Positions 56,256 through 64,000 of a stretch of 64,000 bases of DNA are shown piece by piece. The notes under the pieces are model-generated. The model worked only from the letters and a program-made list of their open reading frames with translations, ran no database searches and was not told the DNA's origin. The position numbers were made by a program, and so were the translations under genes. This DNA comes from Acetobacter sacchari (lineage in GTDB: Bacteria; Pseudomonadota; Alphaproteobacteria; Acetobacterales; Acetobacteraceae), in the NCBI RefSeq assembly GCF_017377715.1, contig NZ_JAFVMF010000016.1:1-64000 (forward strand). The letters are read 5' to 3'. Numbering within the stretch: position 1 is the first letter of the stretch; the number at the start of each line of letters is the position of its first letter.

Positions 56256-56819
56256 ATGAATTCCCGTCTCGCCCTGCCGACACTCGCACTGGCCGCACTC
56301 CTCTCAGCGTGCGCGACCACTCCGGATGGTCCGTCCGTTCCCGTGATGCCGCCACCGGGTAAAAGTTTCGCGCAGTTTTCGCAGGAATCGGACTTCTGCA
56401 AATCCCAGGCGACGAACGCCGTCCATGGGCAGGCCGAAAACGCAAACCACCGCGCCATCGTCGGCGCCCTGATCCCTACCGCTATCGGAGCTGGTCTGGG
56501 CGCCGCAATCGGATCGGCTTACGGAGATCCGTGGCACGGATCCTATGCGGGCACAGGCGCCGGGATCGGCGCAGGGTCTGGCGCCGCCGTTGGAGGCGCA
56601 ATGGGCATGGCCTCGTCCAGTCGGGCTCAGGGCGGCATTCAGCAGCAGTATGACAACGTCTACGCGGCATGCATGCTGACTTACGGCAACCTAATCCCCG
56701 GCATGACCCAACGGCCGTCCTACGCACCGGGCGGCGCAACCCCTCCCATGGGACCGCCCCCCGGATCGGCGCAGCCTTATGGCGGTTATGGCTATGGCGG
56801 AGGTCCAGGGGGCTACTAG
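56256..56819 (+). CDS. Glycine-zipper lipoprotein
   Basis: 187 aa from the ATG at 56256 (MNSRLALPTLALAALLSACA), a lipoprotein signal with lipobox LSAC; the frame extends upstream but the extension has no signal character. The middle contains a glycine-zipper (AIGAGLGAAIGSA, GTGAGIGAGSGAAVGGAMG, about 95-140), as in OmpA-like or Rcs/SlyB-type envelope lipoproteins. The tail is Pro/Gly/Tyr-rich. Likely anchored to the outer membrane; precise role unknown. It is convergent with recO. Confidence 0.8.
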   Translation: MNSRLALPTLALAALLSACATTPDGPSVPVMPPPGKSFAQFSQESDFCKSQATNAVHGQAENANHRAIVGALIPTAIGAGLGAAIGSAYGDPWHGSYAGTGAGIGAGSGAAVGGAMGMASSSRAQGGIQQQYDNVYAACMLTYGNLIPGMTQRPSYAPGGATPPMGPPPGSAQPYGGYGYGGGPGGY

Positions 56820-56858
56820 CCTGCTGGATCGAGACTGTGGCGGCAGGTTGAGGCCGAC

Positions 56859-57620
56859 TCAGGCGGATTGCTCGCGTAAAGCACGCGCAAGGTCAGCGAT
56901 ACGCTGACGTGCAGAGGGTAATGGGCGATGGAGTGGACCGAACACGTCACGCCATAGAAAATGTCCAGTGAGCCGCAAACCTTCGCTCCACTGCTCCGGC
57001 GTTCCAAAATCCGACGGGTCCATGAACAACGCCGGCAACGGTAGAAGACGCTGCGCCCATATCCCCGCTGCGTCCCGCGATACCGCGCGGCCCGTCCGCG
57101 GAGAGACGTAGGCCAACCCCTCTCGCTCGCCCGTTACTGCGCAAGCCGAAAGATCGAGCGCAAACCCCAAATCAGCCAGAAGCGCCACTTCCCAACGGAG
57201 CAGATTTGCAAACGCGTCTTCCTCCCGAGGAAGAGCGGACAGCACCGCTACCGTATCGTCGAACAGATGCGGATGCGGTTGTCGCTCCGGCAGCGCCAGA
57301 TCCGCGACGGCGCAAATAGAGGATAGGCATGAGAGGGCTATACGGGACTGGATGGCGCGGCCCGCGATTGCCGCTACGGTCTCACCGACAAGCGAACCGA
57401 GTTGTTCGGCGGAGCGCGCCCGCCATTGCGCATGAACCAGATTGCCCGGTTGCCACATGGCCGCATTGCGCCGGGCGCCGCCACCACGCGCAAGGCCATG
57501 CACGACACCATGTTCTGCTGAAAACAGGTGGACGAGAAGATCGACCTCGCCAAACGGGGCCGTAGAAAGAACAAGGGCGGGCGCCTCCCATTCCAGGGAA
57601 GCCCCGCCCTCCTTCGTCAC
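56859..57620 (-). CDS. recO: DNA repair protein RecO
   Basis: 253 aa from the GTG at 57620. No ATG exists in the right place; a CTG at 57596 preceded by AAGGAGG is an alternative and would fit the usual MEWEAPAIVL-type N-terminus (here LEWEAPALVL). The frame to 57728 overlaps tsf and is rejected. RecO loads RecA on SSB-coated single strands in the RecFOR pathway. Seen: the OB-fold beginning ALVLSTAPFGEVDLLVHLF, SAEHGVVHGLARGGG, and a helical C-terminus with LLRWEVALLADLGFALDLSACAVTG. The zinc cysteines of some RecOs are mostly absent. Follows tsf by 16 bases. Confidence 0.88.
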   Translation of the reverse strand: MTKEGGASLEWEAPALVLSTAPFGEVDLLVHLFSAEHGVVHGLARGGGARRNAAMWQPGNLVHAQWRARSAEQLGSLVGETVAAIAGRAIQSRIALSCLSSICAVADLALPERQPHPHLFDDTVAVLSALPREEDAFANLLRWEVALLADLGFALDLSACAVTGEREGLAYVSPRTGRAVSRDAAGIWAQRLLPLPALFMDPSDFGTPEQWSEGLRLTGHFLWRDVFGPLHRPLPSARQRIADLARALREQSA

Positions 57621-57636
57621 CGGAGTGAGCCCGACC

Positions 57637-58542
57637 TCAGCCGCCAGCAGCCTTAGCCACTTCCGCGGCGAAATCGCTCTCTTCCTTCTCGATGCCTTCA
57701 CCGAGGTGGAAGCGGTCGAACGCAGCAAGCTTGACGCCAGCCTTGTCGAGGATCGCCTTCACGCGGCTCTCGCCGTCATGCACCCACACCTGCTCCAGAA
57801 GAACGACTTCCTCGTAGAACTTCCGGATACGGCCTTCGATCATCTTCTCGATGATCGCTTCCGGCTTGCCGGACGCACGCGCCTGCTCCTTGAGGACTTC
57901 ACGCTCACGCTCGACCGAAGCCGGATCGATGCTGGAGACGTCCAGAGCAGCCGGGCGGGTCGCCGCAACATGCATGCCGACCTGACGGCCCAGAGCGACG
58001 ATCGCGTCGCCAGCCGTCGGCGCTTCGACCGCAGCCAGAACGCCAATTTTGCCGAGGCCCGGCTTCAGGGCGCCGTGGACATAGGTCGCGACCTCGCCCG
58101 ACGGGACTTCCAGAACACGCACGCGGCGGATCGACATGTTCTCGCCAATCGTCGCGATCAGGTGCGTCAGCTCTTCGGCGACCGTACGACCGGTCTCCAG
58201 AGCAGCGGCCTTCACGGTCTCAAGGTCATCGCCAACCTTCAGAGCGACCTTCGCCACGGACTCGACGAAGCCCTGGAAGGCCTCGTTGCGCGCAACGAAA
58301 TCGGTCTCGGCGTTGACTTCGACCATCGCGCCGCGACGACCTTCCGACACGACGCCGACAAGGCCTTCGGCCGTGACGCGACCGGACTTTTTCGCTGCCG
58401 CGGCGAGGCCCTTCGTGCGCAGCCAGTCGATGGCGGCTTCAATGTCGCCACCCGCCTCGTTCAGCGCCTTCTTGCAGTCCATCATGCCTGCGCCGGTCTT
58501 CTCACGAAGATCCTTCACCAGCGCTGCGGTGATTTCCGCCAT
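57637..58542 (-). CDS. tsf: Elongation factor Ts
   Basis: 301 aa. Nucleotide exchange factor for EF-Tu. N-terminal UBA-like domain [27 protein letters not shown] with the [12 protein letters not shown] signature, then the core domains ([16 protein letters not shown], the second family signature) and a coiled-coil part ending [14 protein letters not shown]. Normal length. In the usual rpsB-tsf order, 103 bases after rpsB, with two strong hairpins between them. recO starts 16 bases after its stop. Confidence 0.97.
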   Translation of the reverse strand: MAEITAALVKDLREKTGAGMMDCKKALNEAGGDIEAAIDWLRTKGLAAAAKKSGRVTAEGLVGVVSEGRRGAMVEVNAETDFVARNEAFQGFVESVAKVALKVGDDLETVKAAALETGRTVAEELTHLIATIGENMSIRRVRVLEVPSGEVATYVHGALKPGLGKIGVLAAVEAPTAGDAIVALGRQVGMHVAATRPAALDVSSIDPASVEREREVLKEQARASGKPEAIIEKMIEGRIRKFYEEVVLLEQVWVHDGESRVKAILDKAGVKLAAFDRFHLGEGIEKEESDFAAEVAKAAGG

Positions 58543-58563
58543 AGTCCCATCTCCAGAATAGCG

Positions 58564-58595
58564 GCAAGCACGTCGCCATTTCGGGACGTGCTTGC
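58564..58595 (-). promoter_or_regulatory. Hairpin 1 between rpsB and tsf
   Basis: Perfect 11-bp stem GCAAGCACGTC (58564-58574) and GACGTGCTTGC (58585-58595) with a ten-base loop. It lies 21 bases before the tsf start on the minus strand. No T-run. Likely an intercistronic processing or regulatory structure. Confidence 0.65.
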
Positions 58596-58617
58596 GTTCA
58601 TGCTCAAAATCGTGCGG

Positions 58618-58639
58618 CGCTCCGGGTCATCCCGGAGCG
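58618..58639 (-). promoter_or_regulatory. Hairpin 2 just after rpsB
   Basis: Perfect 9-bp stem CGCTCCGGG (58618-58626) and CCCGGAGCG (58631-58639) around the tetraloop TCAT, directly after the rpsB stop on the minus strand. It is followed by CACGATTTTGAG, a short T-stretch, so partial termination between rpsB and tsf is possible. Confidence 0.6.
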
Positions 58640-58645
58640 TCGTCA

Positions 58646-59437
58646 TCAGGCTGCGGGAGCAGCCTCTGCGGCGGCCAGCTCGGCGGCGTCGATCGCGGGA
58701 TCGATCGGCGCCTCTTCCGACGCGCCGATGTCGCGGCCAGAGGCGCTCAGCTCGGCGGAAATGCCGTCAAGAACGGCGCCCGACACGAGGTTGCAGTACA
58801 GCTCGATCGCGCGGATGGCGTCGTCGTTGCCCGGGATCGGGAACGTCACGCCTTCAGGGTTCGAGTTGCTGTCGAGGACCGCGATGACCGGGATGCCAAG
58901 CTTGTTGGCTTCCTCGACCGCCAGCTTCTCCTTCGTCGTGTCGATGACGAACAGGATGTCCGGAAGGCCGCCCATCTCCTTGATTCCGCCGAGGGAGCGC
59001 TCAAGCTTCTCCTTGTCGCGGGTGATGTCGAGGACTTCCTTCTTGGTCAGACCATGGGTGTCGCCAGCCAGCATGTCTTCGATCTGACGAAGACGCTTGA
59101 TGGAGCCCGTGATGGTCTTCCAGTTCGTCAGCATGCCGCCGAGCCAGCGGTGGTTGACGTAATACTGGCCGCAACGCTGCGCAGCTTCGGCGACCTGATC
59201 GGCCGCGGCGCGCTTCGTGCCGACGAACAGGACACGACCGCCGCCAGCGACGGTGTCACGCACAGCCTTCAGGGCGCGGTCGAGAAGGACCACCGTCTGC
59301 TGCAGGTCGATGATGTGGACCTGGTTGCGCACGCCGAACAGGTACGGCGCCATGCGCGGGTTCCAGCGGCGAGTGTGGTGACCAAAGTGAACGCCGGCTT
59401 CGAGGAGCTGACGCAGGGTGAAATCGGGCATCGCCAT
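58646..59437 (-). CDS. rpsB: 30S ribosomal protein S2
   Basis: 263 aa. Structural protein of the small subunit that binds late and interacts with S1. Family text throughout: [100 protein letters not shown]. The C-terminal Ala/Glu-rich tail is normal for alphaproteobacteria. AAGGAT precedes the ATG. The 196-base region upstream (59438-59633) contains small dyads and should hold the rpsB promoter and leader. Confidence 0.97.
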   Translation of the reverse strand: MAMPDFTLRQLLEAGVHFGHHTRRWNPRMAPYLFGVRNQVHIIDLQQTVVLLDRALKAVRDTVAGGGRVLFVGTKRAAADQVAEAAQRCGQYYVNHRWLGGMLTNWKTITGSIKRLRQIEDMLAGDTHGLTKKEVLDITRDKEKLERSLGGIKEMGGLPDILFVIDTTKEKLAVEEANKLGIPVIAVLDSNSNPEGVTFPIPGNDDAIRAIELYCNLVSGAVLDGISAELSASGRDIGASEEAPIDPAIDAAELAAAEAAPAA

Positions 59438-59527
59438 GATGCGGTATCCTTAGGTTCCGGTTATTCCTCCGCAGCGCATCGGCCCGACAATGTCGGACAC
59501 CAGGAATCGCGCCGCGTGCGTAGTCCC

Positions 59528-59549
59528 GCGCGTCTCCACGCGGACGCGC
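59528..59549 (-). promoter_or_regulatory. Dyad in the rpsB upstream/leader region
   Basis: GCGCGTC (59528-59534) and GACGCGC (59543-59549) form a 7-bp stem with an eight-base loop about 90 bases upstream of the rpsB ATG, and a smaller dyad CCGACAATGTCGG lies at about 59486-59498. S2 commonly autoregulates rpsB-tsf through its leader; whether these stems take part is unknown. Confidence 0.35.
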
Positions 59550-59633
59550 CGCATATGGCGGTTTCAGGCCGAAAAAGCAACCCTTCGCGTCACTCCGTCC
59601 GGGCGGCGGACATGACCAGTCAGCGTCATCGTG

Positions 59634-60752
59634 TCAGAGGGCCGTCCTGACCGTCGGGGCGCCGGAGCGGATCAACAGATCCCTCAGGTTGCGAACCACC
59701 GGAAACACCTCGACATTATGGTCGCCTCCCAGTTCGCGCCACGCCTGCTGCTCCATTTCCACGACTTCCTTGTCTTCGTGGAAAATCCGATCGGTGAATA
59801 TGCCAAGAACCGGCCACGCCAGATCCAGCAGAAACTTCCACTTCGGGCGCTTCACGGACAGCAGGCCGAATGTCTGCGTTGTCAGTTGATCCTGCCCCTG
59901 AGGCACGTAGGCAACCCAGAGATCCATCACCAGATCCCCATCCTTGTCGTGAATTTGCAAGGTCTGGTAAGGGTAAGACGTTCGCACGGTCACGATTTCG
60001 TCGACCGGCTGCTGGCTGACGTCGATATCCTTGTGCTTGCCGAACAGCAAACGCTCCGCGAGCGGCTGGTCGCCGCCCTTGCGTGCAAAGCTGTAACGCG
60101 CCTCGACAAAATCCTCGCCCCTGCCCTGCCCCATGAAACGCGCAGTGATCTGCCCCATCTGGCGGCGGTGCAGGAACTGATGGTTCATATCCATCAGGTT
60201 CTCGTGCATGAAGCTGTAGTGACATTCCACGCGCGGATCGAAACGACGCGTCTTGAACTCCGGATTGTCCACCTGGCATGGCTGCGGCACGGGCGTGCGG
60301 GCTGCAAGTTCCGGATTTCCGGGAAACACGAACACGAGCCCCCCGCTTTCACGGCACGGGTATGCACGCACGCCGCGTCCGTTTCCGGGCTTATTGAGAT
60401 AAGGGACCGTGACGCAGGAGCCTTTTCGATCAAAGGCCCAGCCGTGATAGCAACACCGGATCGTCTCGCCTTCGATCTTGCCTTTGCTCAGCGGAACCTG
60501 ACGGTGGGCGCACCGGTCTTCCAGCGCATAGAGCGGACCAGTCTCAGGGCGTATGAGAACCAGAGGTTCACCCGCATAACGCGCAGCGAACGGCCTGCCC
60601 CGCCTGACCTGATGCGACCAGGCCACCGGGAGCCAGAAATCCGGATTGAGATCGACGCGCCGCAGATCGGGACCGCTACGCGCGACATGATCGCTGGTCA
60701 CGCCTGAACGTGGATCGTTCGGCGCGTCAAAATGACGCTTTTCCTGCAGCAT
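59634..60752 (-). CDS. Rieske-type (2Fe-2S) non-heme iron oxygenase, alpha subunit
   Basis: 372 aa from the ATG at 60752; a GTG at 60782 would add ten residues. The Rieske cluster ligands are in CAHRQVPL (about C81, H83) and CCYHGW (about C100, H103). The mononuclear iron site is in NLMDMNHQFLHR (about D188, H191, H195), the usual D-x2-H-x3-H pattern. Such proteins hydroxylate aromatic, sterol-like or lipid substrates and need a separate reductase, which is not next to it. The partial match to ring-hydroxylating or ketosteroid-type oxygenases is not enough to name a substrate. It stands alone on the minus strand upstream of rpsB. Confidence 0.88.
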   Translation of the reverse strand: MLQEKRHFDAPNDPRSGVTSDHVARSGPDLRRVDLNPDFWLPVAWSHQVRRGRPFAARYAGEPLVLIRPETGPLYALEDRCAHRQVPLSKGKIEGETIRCCYHGWAFDRKGSCVTVPYLNKPGNGRGVRAYPCRESGGLVFVFPGNPELAARTPVPQPCQVDNPEFKTRRFDPRVECHYSFMHENLMDMNHQFLHRRQMGQITARFMGQGRGEDFVEARYSFARKGGDQPLAERLLFGKHKDIDVSQQPVDEIVTVRTSYPYQTLQIHDKDGDLVMDLWVAYVPQGQDQLTTQTFGLLSVKRPKWKFLLDLAWPVLGIFTDRIFHEDKEVVEMEQQAWRELGGDHNVEVFPVVRNLRDLLIRSGAPTVRTAL

Positions 60753-60894
60753 GGCTTCAGATGTCCCTCCACGCGACGTCACGGCGCTGAAGGGCGAGGA
60801 TCGAACCTGTTACAGGATGTTGCAAGTGCGCCGGGGCATGGCAGCCACGCAAAACATTCGAAGGCCGAGAGGAAGACTACCTATAAAGAAAAAT

Positions 60895-61170
60895 TCAGGA
60901 CGCCTGATGCAGTCCGTAGAGGCTGTACTGCTCCATCATTCTGGCGGTCGGGTACTGGTCTTCGACAACGCCGTTCGTGCCGTAAGTCTCGACAACCACG
61001 ATGCCCAGCGCCGGATCGATATGAGAGGCCGGATTGAAAAGCGGCGTGTCTGCCGAAACCGACGTCTTTTTCTCCGCAGGTGCGCCCGAAACATGCGCCG
61101 TCGCATGGCCCTCGGAACCCTCATAGGTTGCAGACGTCGTCTGGGCTAAAGCGCTGCTTAAGATTTGCAT
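60895..61170 (-). CDS. Conserved small protein (91 aa) of unknown function
   Basis: 91 aa with GAGGTG five bases before the ATG. The N-terminal 50 residues are Ser/Thr/Ala-rich and probably disordered. The C-terminal part FNPASHIDPALGIVVVETYG, then GVVEDQYPTARMMEQYSLYG, resembles short proteins of Rhodospirillales of the pattern DPALGxVVxEFxDxxGxVxxxIPxxxQLxxY, sometimes near flagellar genes. No signal peptide or membrane helix. It lies between dnaE and the Rieske gene, both on the same strand. Real gene likely; function unknown. The strip 60753-60894 beyond it shows nothing. Confidence 0.65.
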   Translation of the reverse strand: MQILSSALAQTTSATYEGSEGHATAHVSGAPAEKKTSVSADTPLFNPASHIDPALGIVVVETYGTNGVVEDQYPTARMMEQYSLYGLHQAS

Positions 61171-61222
61171 GTCACACCTCGGACAAATACAACCATAAAA
61201 ATATTATTCCGGCAATAGTTTT

Positions 61223-64000
61223 TCAACTCTGGATTGAAGATCCCATTTCCACTTTCGTAACACCCATCACGCTCTTCAGCGCCTGACCCACTACCGGACT
61301 GACGCGGTAACCGCCGCGCAGGCGAAGCTCCACGTCCCTGCTGTCTCCAATCGCCGGAACCAGCACCACCCTCCCAACGCCGCCGCGTTGCCGGGACAGG
61401 ATCGCCTGCACGCCCGACACCGCGTCTTCACGATCCAGCCAGATCCGCATTTCCCCACCAGCCTGCGAGGCTACATCCTCCAGCGACTGCAGGTCGGTGG
61501 CCGTTATCCGAACGGCTTCCCCCTCGACCTTGAGTTCGGCAGTCACCATCACCGCCTTGCCCGCGACCAGCAATTCACGGGTCCGTCCCAGAATTTCGGA
61601 GAACAACGTCACTTCGCATCCACCGGTGGCGTCCGACAGCCGCACCCACGCCATCTTGCCTCCACTACGCGTCGGGCGCTCCTTGCGATCGATCACGCAG
61701 CCAGCAATTTTCGCGCGCGTCACCCCGCTCTCCGCCGAAGCCGTCAAGCGGGCCATGGGAATTGCGCCAAGACGACGCAGCGTCGCTCGATACGCGTCGA
61801 GCGGATGGCCAGACATATGGAAGCCGATCGCATCGGCTTCGTAAGAAAGCTTGTCGAACTCCGGCCATTCAGGGTCCTGGCTCAACCGCAATGGCTCTGC
61901 TTCCGGCGCATCTCCGAACAGCCCGACCTGCCCGCTCGCCGCTTCCTGCGCGCGCATCTGGGCGCGACGCAAAATGCTCTCGACCGACCCGAAAACACGC
62001 GCCCTGTTGGGCTCTAGCGCATCGAAAGCCCCAGCCCTGGCCAGATTTTCCAACTGCATCTTGTTGAGTTGCTTCGGATCGACCCGCGCTGCGAAATCGG
62101 CGAGGCTTTCGAACGCCTTGCCTCCGCGCGTGTCCACGATGCCGCACATGGCGGCGAGACCCACTTTCTTCACGGCCGCCAAAGCGTATCGAATGCCGAG
62201 TTTGCCGTCAGGCAGATGCTCGACGGTAAAATCCGGTCCAGACCGGTTAATGTCGGGCGGCAGCACCGCGATGCCCAAACGCGTCGCCTCCTGCCGCAAC
62301 GCCGCCAGTTTCTCCGTGCGCTCCCGCGCCAGCGACATGCAGGCGGCAAGAAACGACACCGGGTGGTTCGCCTTCATCCACGCCGTCTGGTACGACACAA
62401 GCGCATAGGCTGCCGCGTGCGACTTATTGAAGCCGTAGTCAGCAAATTTTGCCATGAGGTCGAAAACTTCGACCGCCTTGTCCTTGTCTACGCCTCGCCC
62501 TGTCGCGCCCTCGGTGAAAATCTCACGCTGCTTGTCCATCTCGGCGCGGATTTTCTTACCCATCGCGCGACGCAACAGATCGGCGCCGCCGAGGCTGTAG
62601 CCCGCCATCTTCTGGGCGATCTGCATGACCTGTTCCTGATAGACCATGATCCCATAGGTCTCTTCCAGGATCTCACGGATTTCCTCGTGCGGCGGCTCCC
62701 ACGCCTCTCCATGTTTTCTGCGGCAATAATCAGGGATATTCGCCATCGGCCCAGGACGATACAGCGCCACGGCGGCGATCAGATCCTCAAGCCGCGTCGG
62801 ACGCATCTGCTTGAGGACGTCGCGCATGCCTGCGCCTTCGAACTGGAACACGCCAGCCGTATCGCCACGCGACAGCATTTCGTACGTCGGGGCATCGTTA
62901 AGAGGAATTTTCGAAAGGTCGACTTCTACGCCAAGCCCTTTCAGAAAATTTACGCCGCGCTGCAGAATCGTGAGCGTCGTCAGGCCGAGAAAGTCGAACT
63001 TCACCAACCCAGCTTGCTCAACGAACTTCATGTTGAACTGCGTGACCAGCATGTCGCTTTTCGGATCGCGATACAGCGGCACCAGTTCGACAAGGCGCCG
63101 ATCGCCGATCACAACGCCCGCGGCGTGGGTCGAGGCATGTCGGTAAAGCCCTTCAAGCTGCTGCCCGATCTCGAGCAAACGCCGTAACGCCTCGTCCGTA
63201 TCGCGCATTTCCTGCAAACGCGGTTCGCCGTCGACCGCCTGCTTCAACGTCACGGGGTTCGCGGGATTGTTTGGAATCAGCTCGGCGACCTTGTTGACCA
63301 TGCCGTACGGCAAGCCCAACACGCGCCCGACGTCGCGCACCGCCGCCCTGGCCTGCAATTTTCCGAACGTGATGATCTGCGCCACCCGATCCGCGCCGTA
63401 TTCGCGGCGCACATAGGCGATCACCTCATCCCGGCGGTCCTGGCAGAAGTCGATATCGAAGTCGGGCATCGACACGCGTTCCGGATTCAGGAAGCGCTCG
63501 AACAGAAGGTTGAACGGAATAGGGTCGATGTCTGTGATCGTCAGCGCCCATGCGGCGAGAGACCCTGCGCCCGATCCACGTCCCGGCCCCACCGGGATGT
63601 CATGCGCCTTCGCCCACTGGATGAAGTCCGCGACGATCATGAAATAACCGGGGAAGCCCATCTTCGATATGATGTCGAGTTCGAACTCCAGACGGTCTTC
63701 ATACACCCGCCGTGTCGTCTCGTCGGGCGAAAGAACCTCCATGCGTGACGCCAGCCCCTCGCGCGCCATGGCGCGCAGGGTCTCGTCCTCCGTCGAGCCT
63801 TCGCGCACTTTCGGGCAGATCGGCAAAAGAGGCTTGCGCGTCTCAACCTTGATGGCGCAGCACTGAGCGATCGCGAGCGTGTTGTCGCAGGCGTCGGGCA
63901 GATCGCTGAAAAGCTCGCGCATCATGGCCGGAGGCTTGAACCAGTGCTCCGGCGTGACCTTCCAGCGATCCTTCTCCGCCATCGTTCGCCCCTGCGCGAT
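61223..64000 (-). CDS. dnaE: DNA polymerase III subunit alpha (3' part, 5' end off window)
   Basis: Partial: 925 codons to the right edge, stop at 61223. The ATG at 63980-63982 is internal, because the frame continues to base 64000 (IAQGRT before it) and the PHP domain is missing. Replicative polymerase. The palm holds catalytic aspartates in MPDFDIDFCQDRR and GRGSGAGSLAAW (substrate phosphate contact), then fingers (GVFQFEGAGMRDVLKQMRP), helix-hairpin-helix (DYGFNKSHAAAYALVSYQTA) and an OB-fold (TRAKIAGCVIDRKERPTR) towards the C-terminus. It is the DnaE1 type, since QFEG and the beta-clamp motif region QVGLFGD are present. Confidence 0.97.
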   Translation of the reverse strand: MAQGRTMAEKDRWKVTPEHWFKPPAMMRELFSDLPDACDNTLAIAQCCAIKVETRKPLLPICPKVREGSTEDETLRAMAREGLASRMEVLSPDETTRRVYEDRLEFELDIISKMGFPGYFMIVADFIQWAKAHDIPVGPGRGSGAGSLAAWALTITDIDPIPFNLLFERFLNPERVSMPDFDIDFCQDRRDEVIAYVRREYGADRVAQIITFGKLQARAAVRDVGRVLGLPYGMVNKVAELIPNNPANPVTLKQAVDGEPRLQEMRDTDEALRRLLEIGQQLEGLYRHASTHAAGVVIGDRRLVELVPLYRDPKSDMLVTQFNMKFVEQAGLVKFDFLGLTTLTILQRGVNFLKGLGVEVDLSKIPLNDAPTYEMLSRGDTAGVFQFEGAGMRDVLKQMRPTRLEDLIAAVALYRPGPMANIPDYCRRKHGEAWEPPHEEIREILEETYGIMVYQEQVMQIAQKMAGYSLGGADLLRRAMGKKIRAEMDKQREIFTEGATGRGVDKDKAVEVFDLMAKFADYGFNKSHAAAYALVSYQTAWMKANHPVSFLAACMSLARERTEKLAALRQEATRLGIAVLPPDINRSGPDFTVEHLPDGKLGIRYALAAVKKVGLAAMCGIVDTRGGKAFESLADFAARVDPKQLNKMQLENLARAGAFDALEPNRARVFGSVESILRRAQMRAQEAASGQVGLFGDAPEAEPLRLSQDPEWPEFDKLSYEADAIGFHMSGHPLDAYRATLRRLGAIPMARLTASAESGVTRAKIAGCVIDRKERPTRSGGKMAWVRLSDATGGCEVTLFSEILGRTRELLVAGKAVMVTAELKVEGEAVRITATDLQSLEDVASQAGGEMRIWLDREDAVSGVQAILSRQRGGVGRVVLVPAIGDSRDVELRLRGGYRVSPVVGQALKSVMGVTKVEMGSSIQS

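Overview
The window reads as a chromosome segment of an acetic acid bacterium or a close relative (Alphaproteobacteria, Acetobacteraceae). This is inferred from high-GC, densely packed genes, a pyruvate dehydrogenase cluster whose E1-beta carries its own lipoyl domain, a trpG-trpD-trpC-moaC block, a UPF0262 protein, and slt-mutS-glnD order. No rRNA, tRNA, CRISPR array or intact insertion sequence was found. Almost all of it is core housekeeping DNA. The accessory parts stand out by lower GC: a diguanylate cyclase (about 6.15-7.7 kb), a glycosyltransferase (18.3-20.1 kb) and a solitary restriction endonuclease (36.05-37.25 kb).

Layout. 0-7.7 kb: a two-gene unit with a LexA/S24-fold regulator, a small lipoprotein, a ClC transporter gene broken by an in-frame TAA 46 codons before its natural end, a quinone oxidoreductase plus alpha/beta hydrolase pair, and a membrane-bound GGDEF protein. 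7.7-16.3 kb, all on the minus strand: trpG-trpD-trpC-moaC, then pdhA-pdhB-pdhC-lpd, ending in a clear terminator. 16.3-25.7 kb: nucleoside deoxyribosyltransferase, EamA exporter, low-GC glycosyltransferase, rsmB, guaB, a GT4 glycosyltransferase and UPF0262. 25.8-36 kb, plus strand: cysG, a TerC-like membrane protein, slt, mutS, glnD, with stop/start overlaps joining terC-like/slt and slt/mutS.

36-46 kb: the restriction enzyme, which looks like a modification-dependent MspJI/AspBHI-type nuclease, then three TonB-dependent receptors interrupted by glyoxalase I. One receptor has a Fur-box-like site. 46-54 kb: TauE/SafE exporter, lepA, pepF, an ABC1/UbiB kinase-like protein, a lipid-A-type acyltransferase that appears translationally coupled to a 35-codon upstream ORF, and a conserved protein of unknown function. 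54-56 kb: an AcuR-like TetR regulator and AcuI acrylyl-CoA reductase, with a perfect 14-bp palindrome inside the predicted promoter. 56-64 kb, mostly minus strand: glycine-zipper lipoprotein (plus), recO, tsf, rpsB, a Rieske oxygenase, a 91-residue small protein and the 3' part of dnaE, which runs off the right edge.

The most interesting items are the MspJI/AspBHI-like endonuclease (D-X20-EAK where family founders have D-X20-QAK), the nonsense-interrupted ClC gene, the acuR operator with a probably leaderless transcript, the coupled upstream ORF before the acyltransferase, and a G8 tract at the ribosome binding site of the low-GC glycosyltransferase. None is a demonstrably new system. Many start codons were moved to internal ATG/GTG codons on ribosome-binding-site and family-length grounds, as stated per entry.
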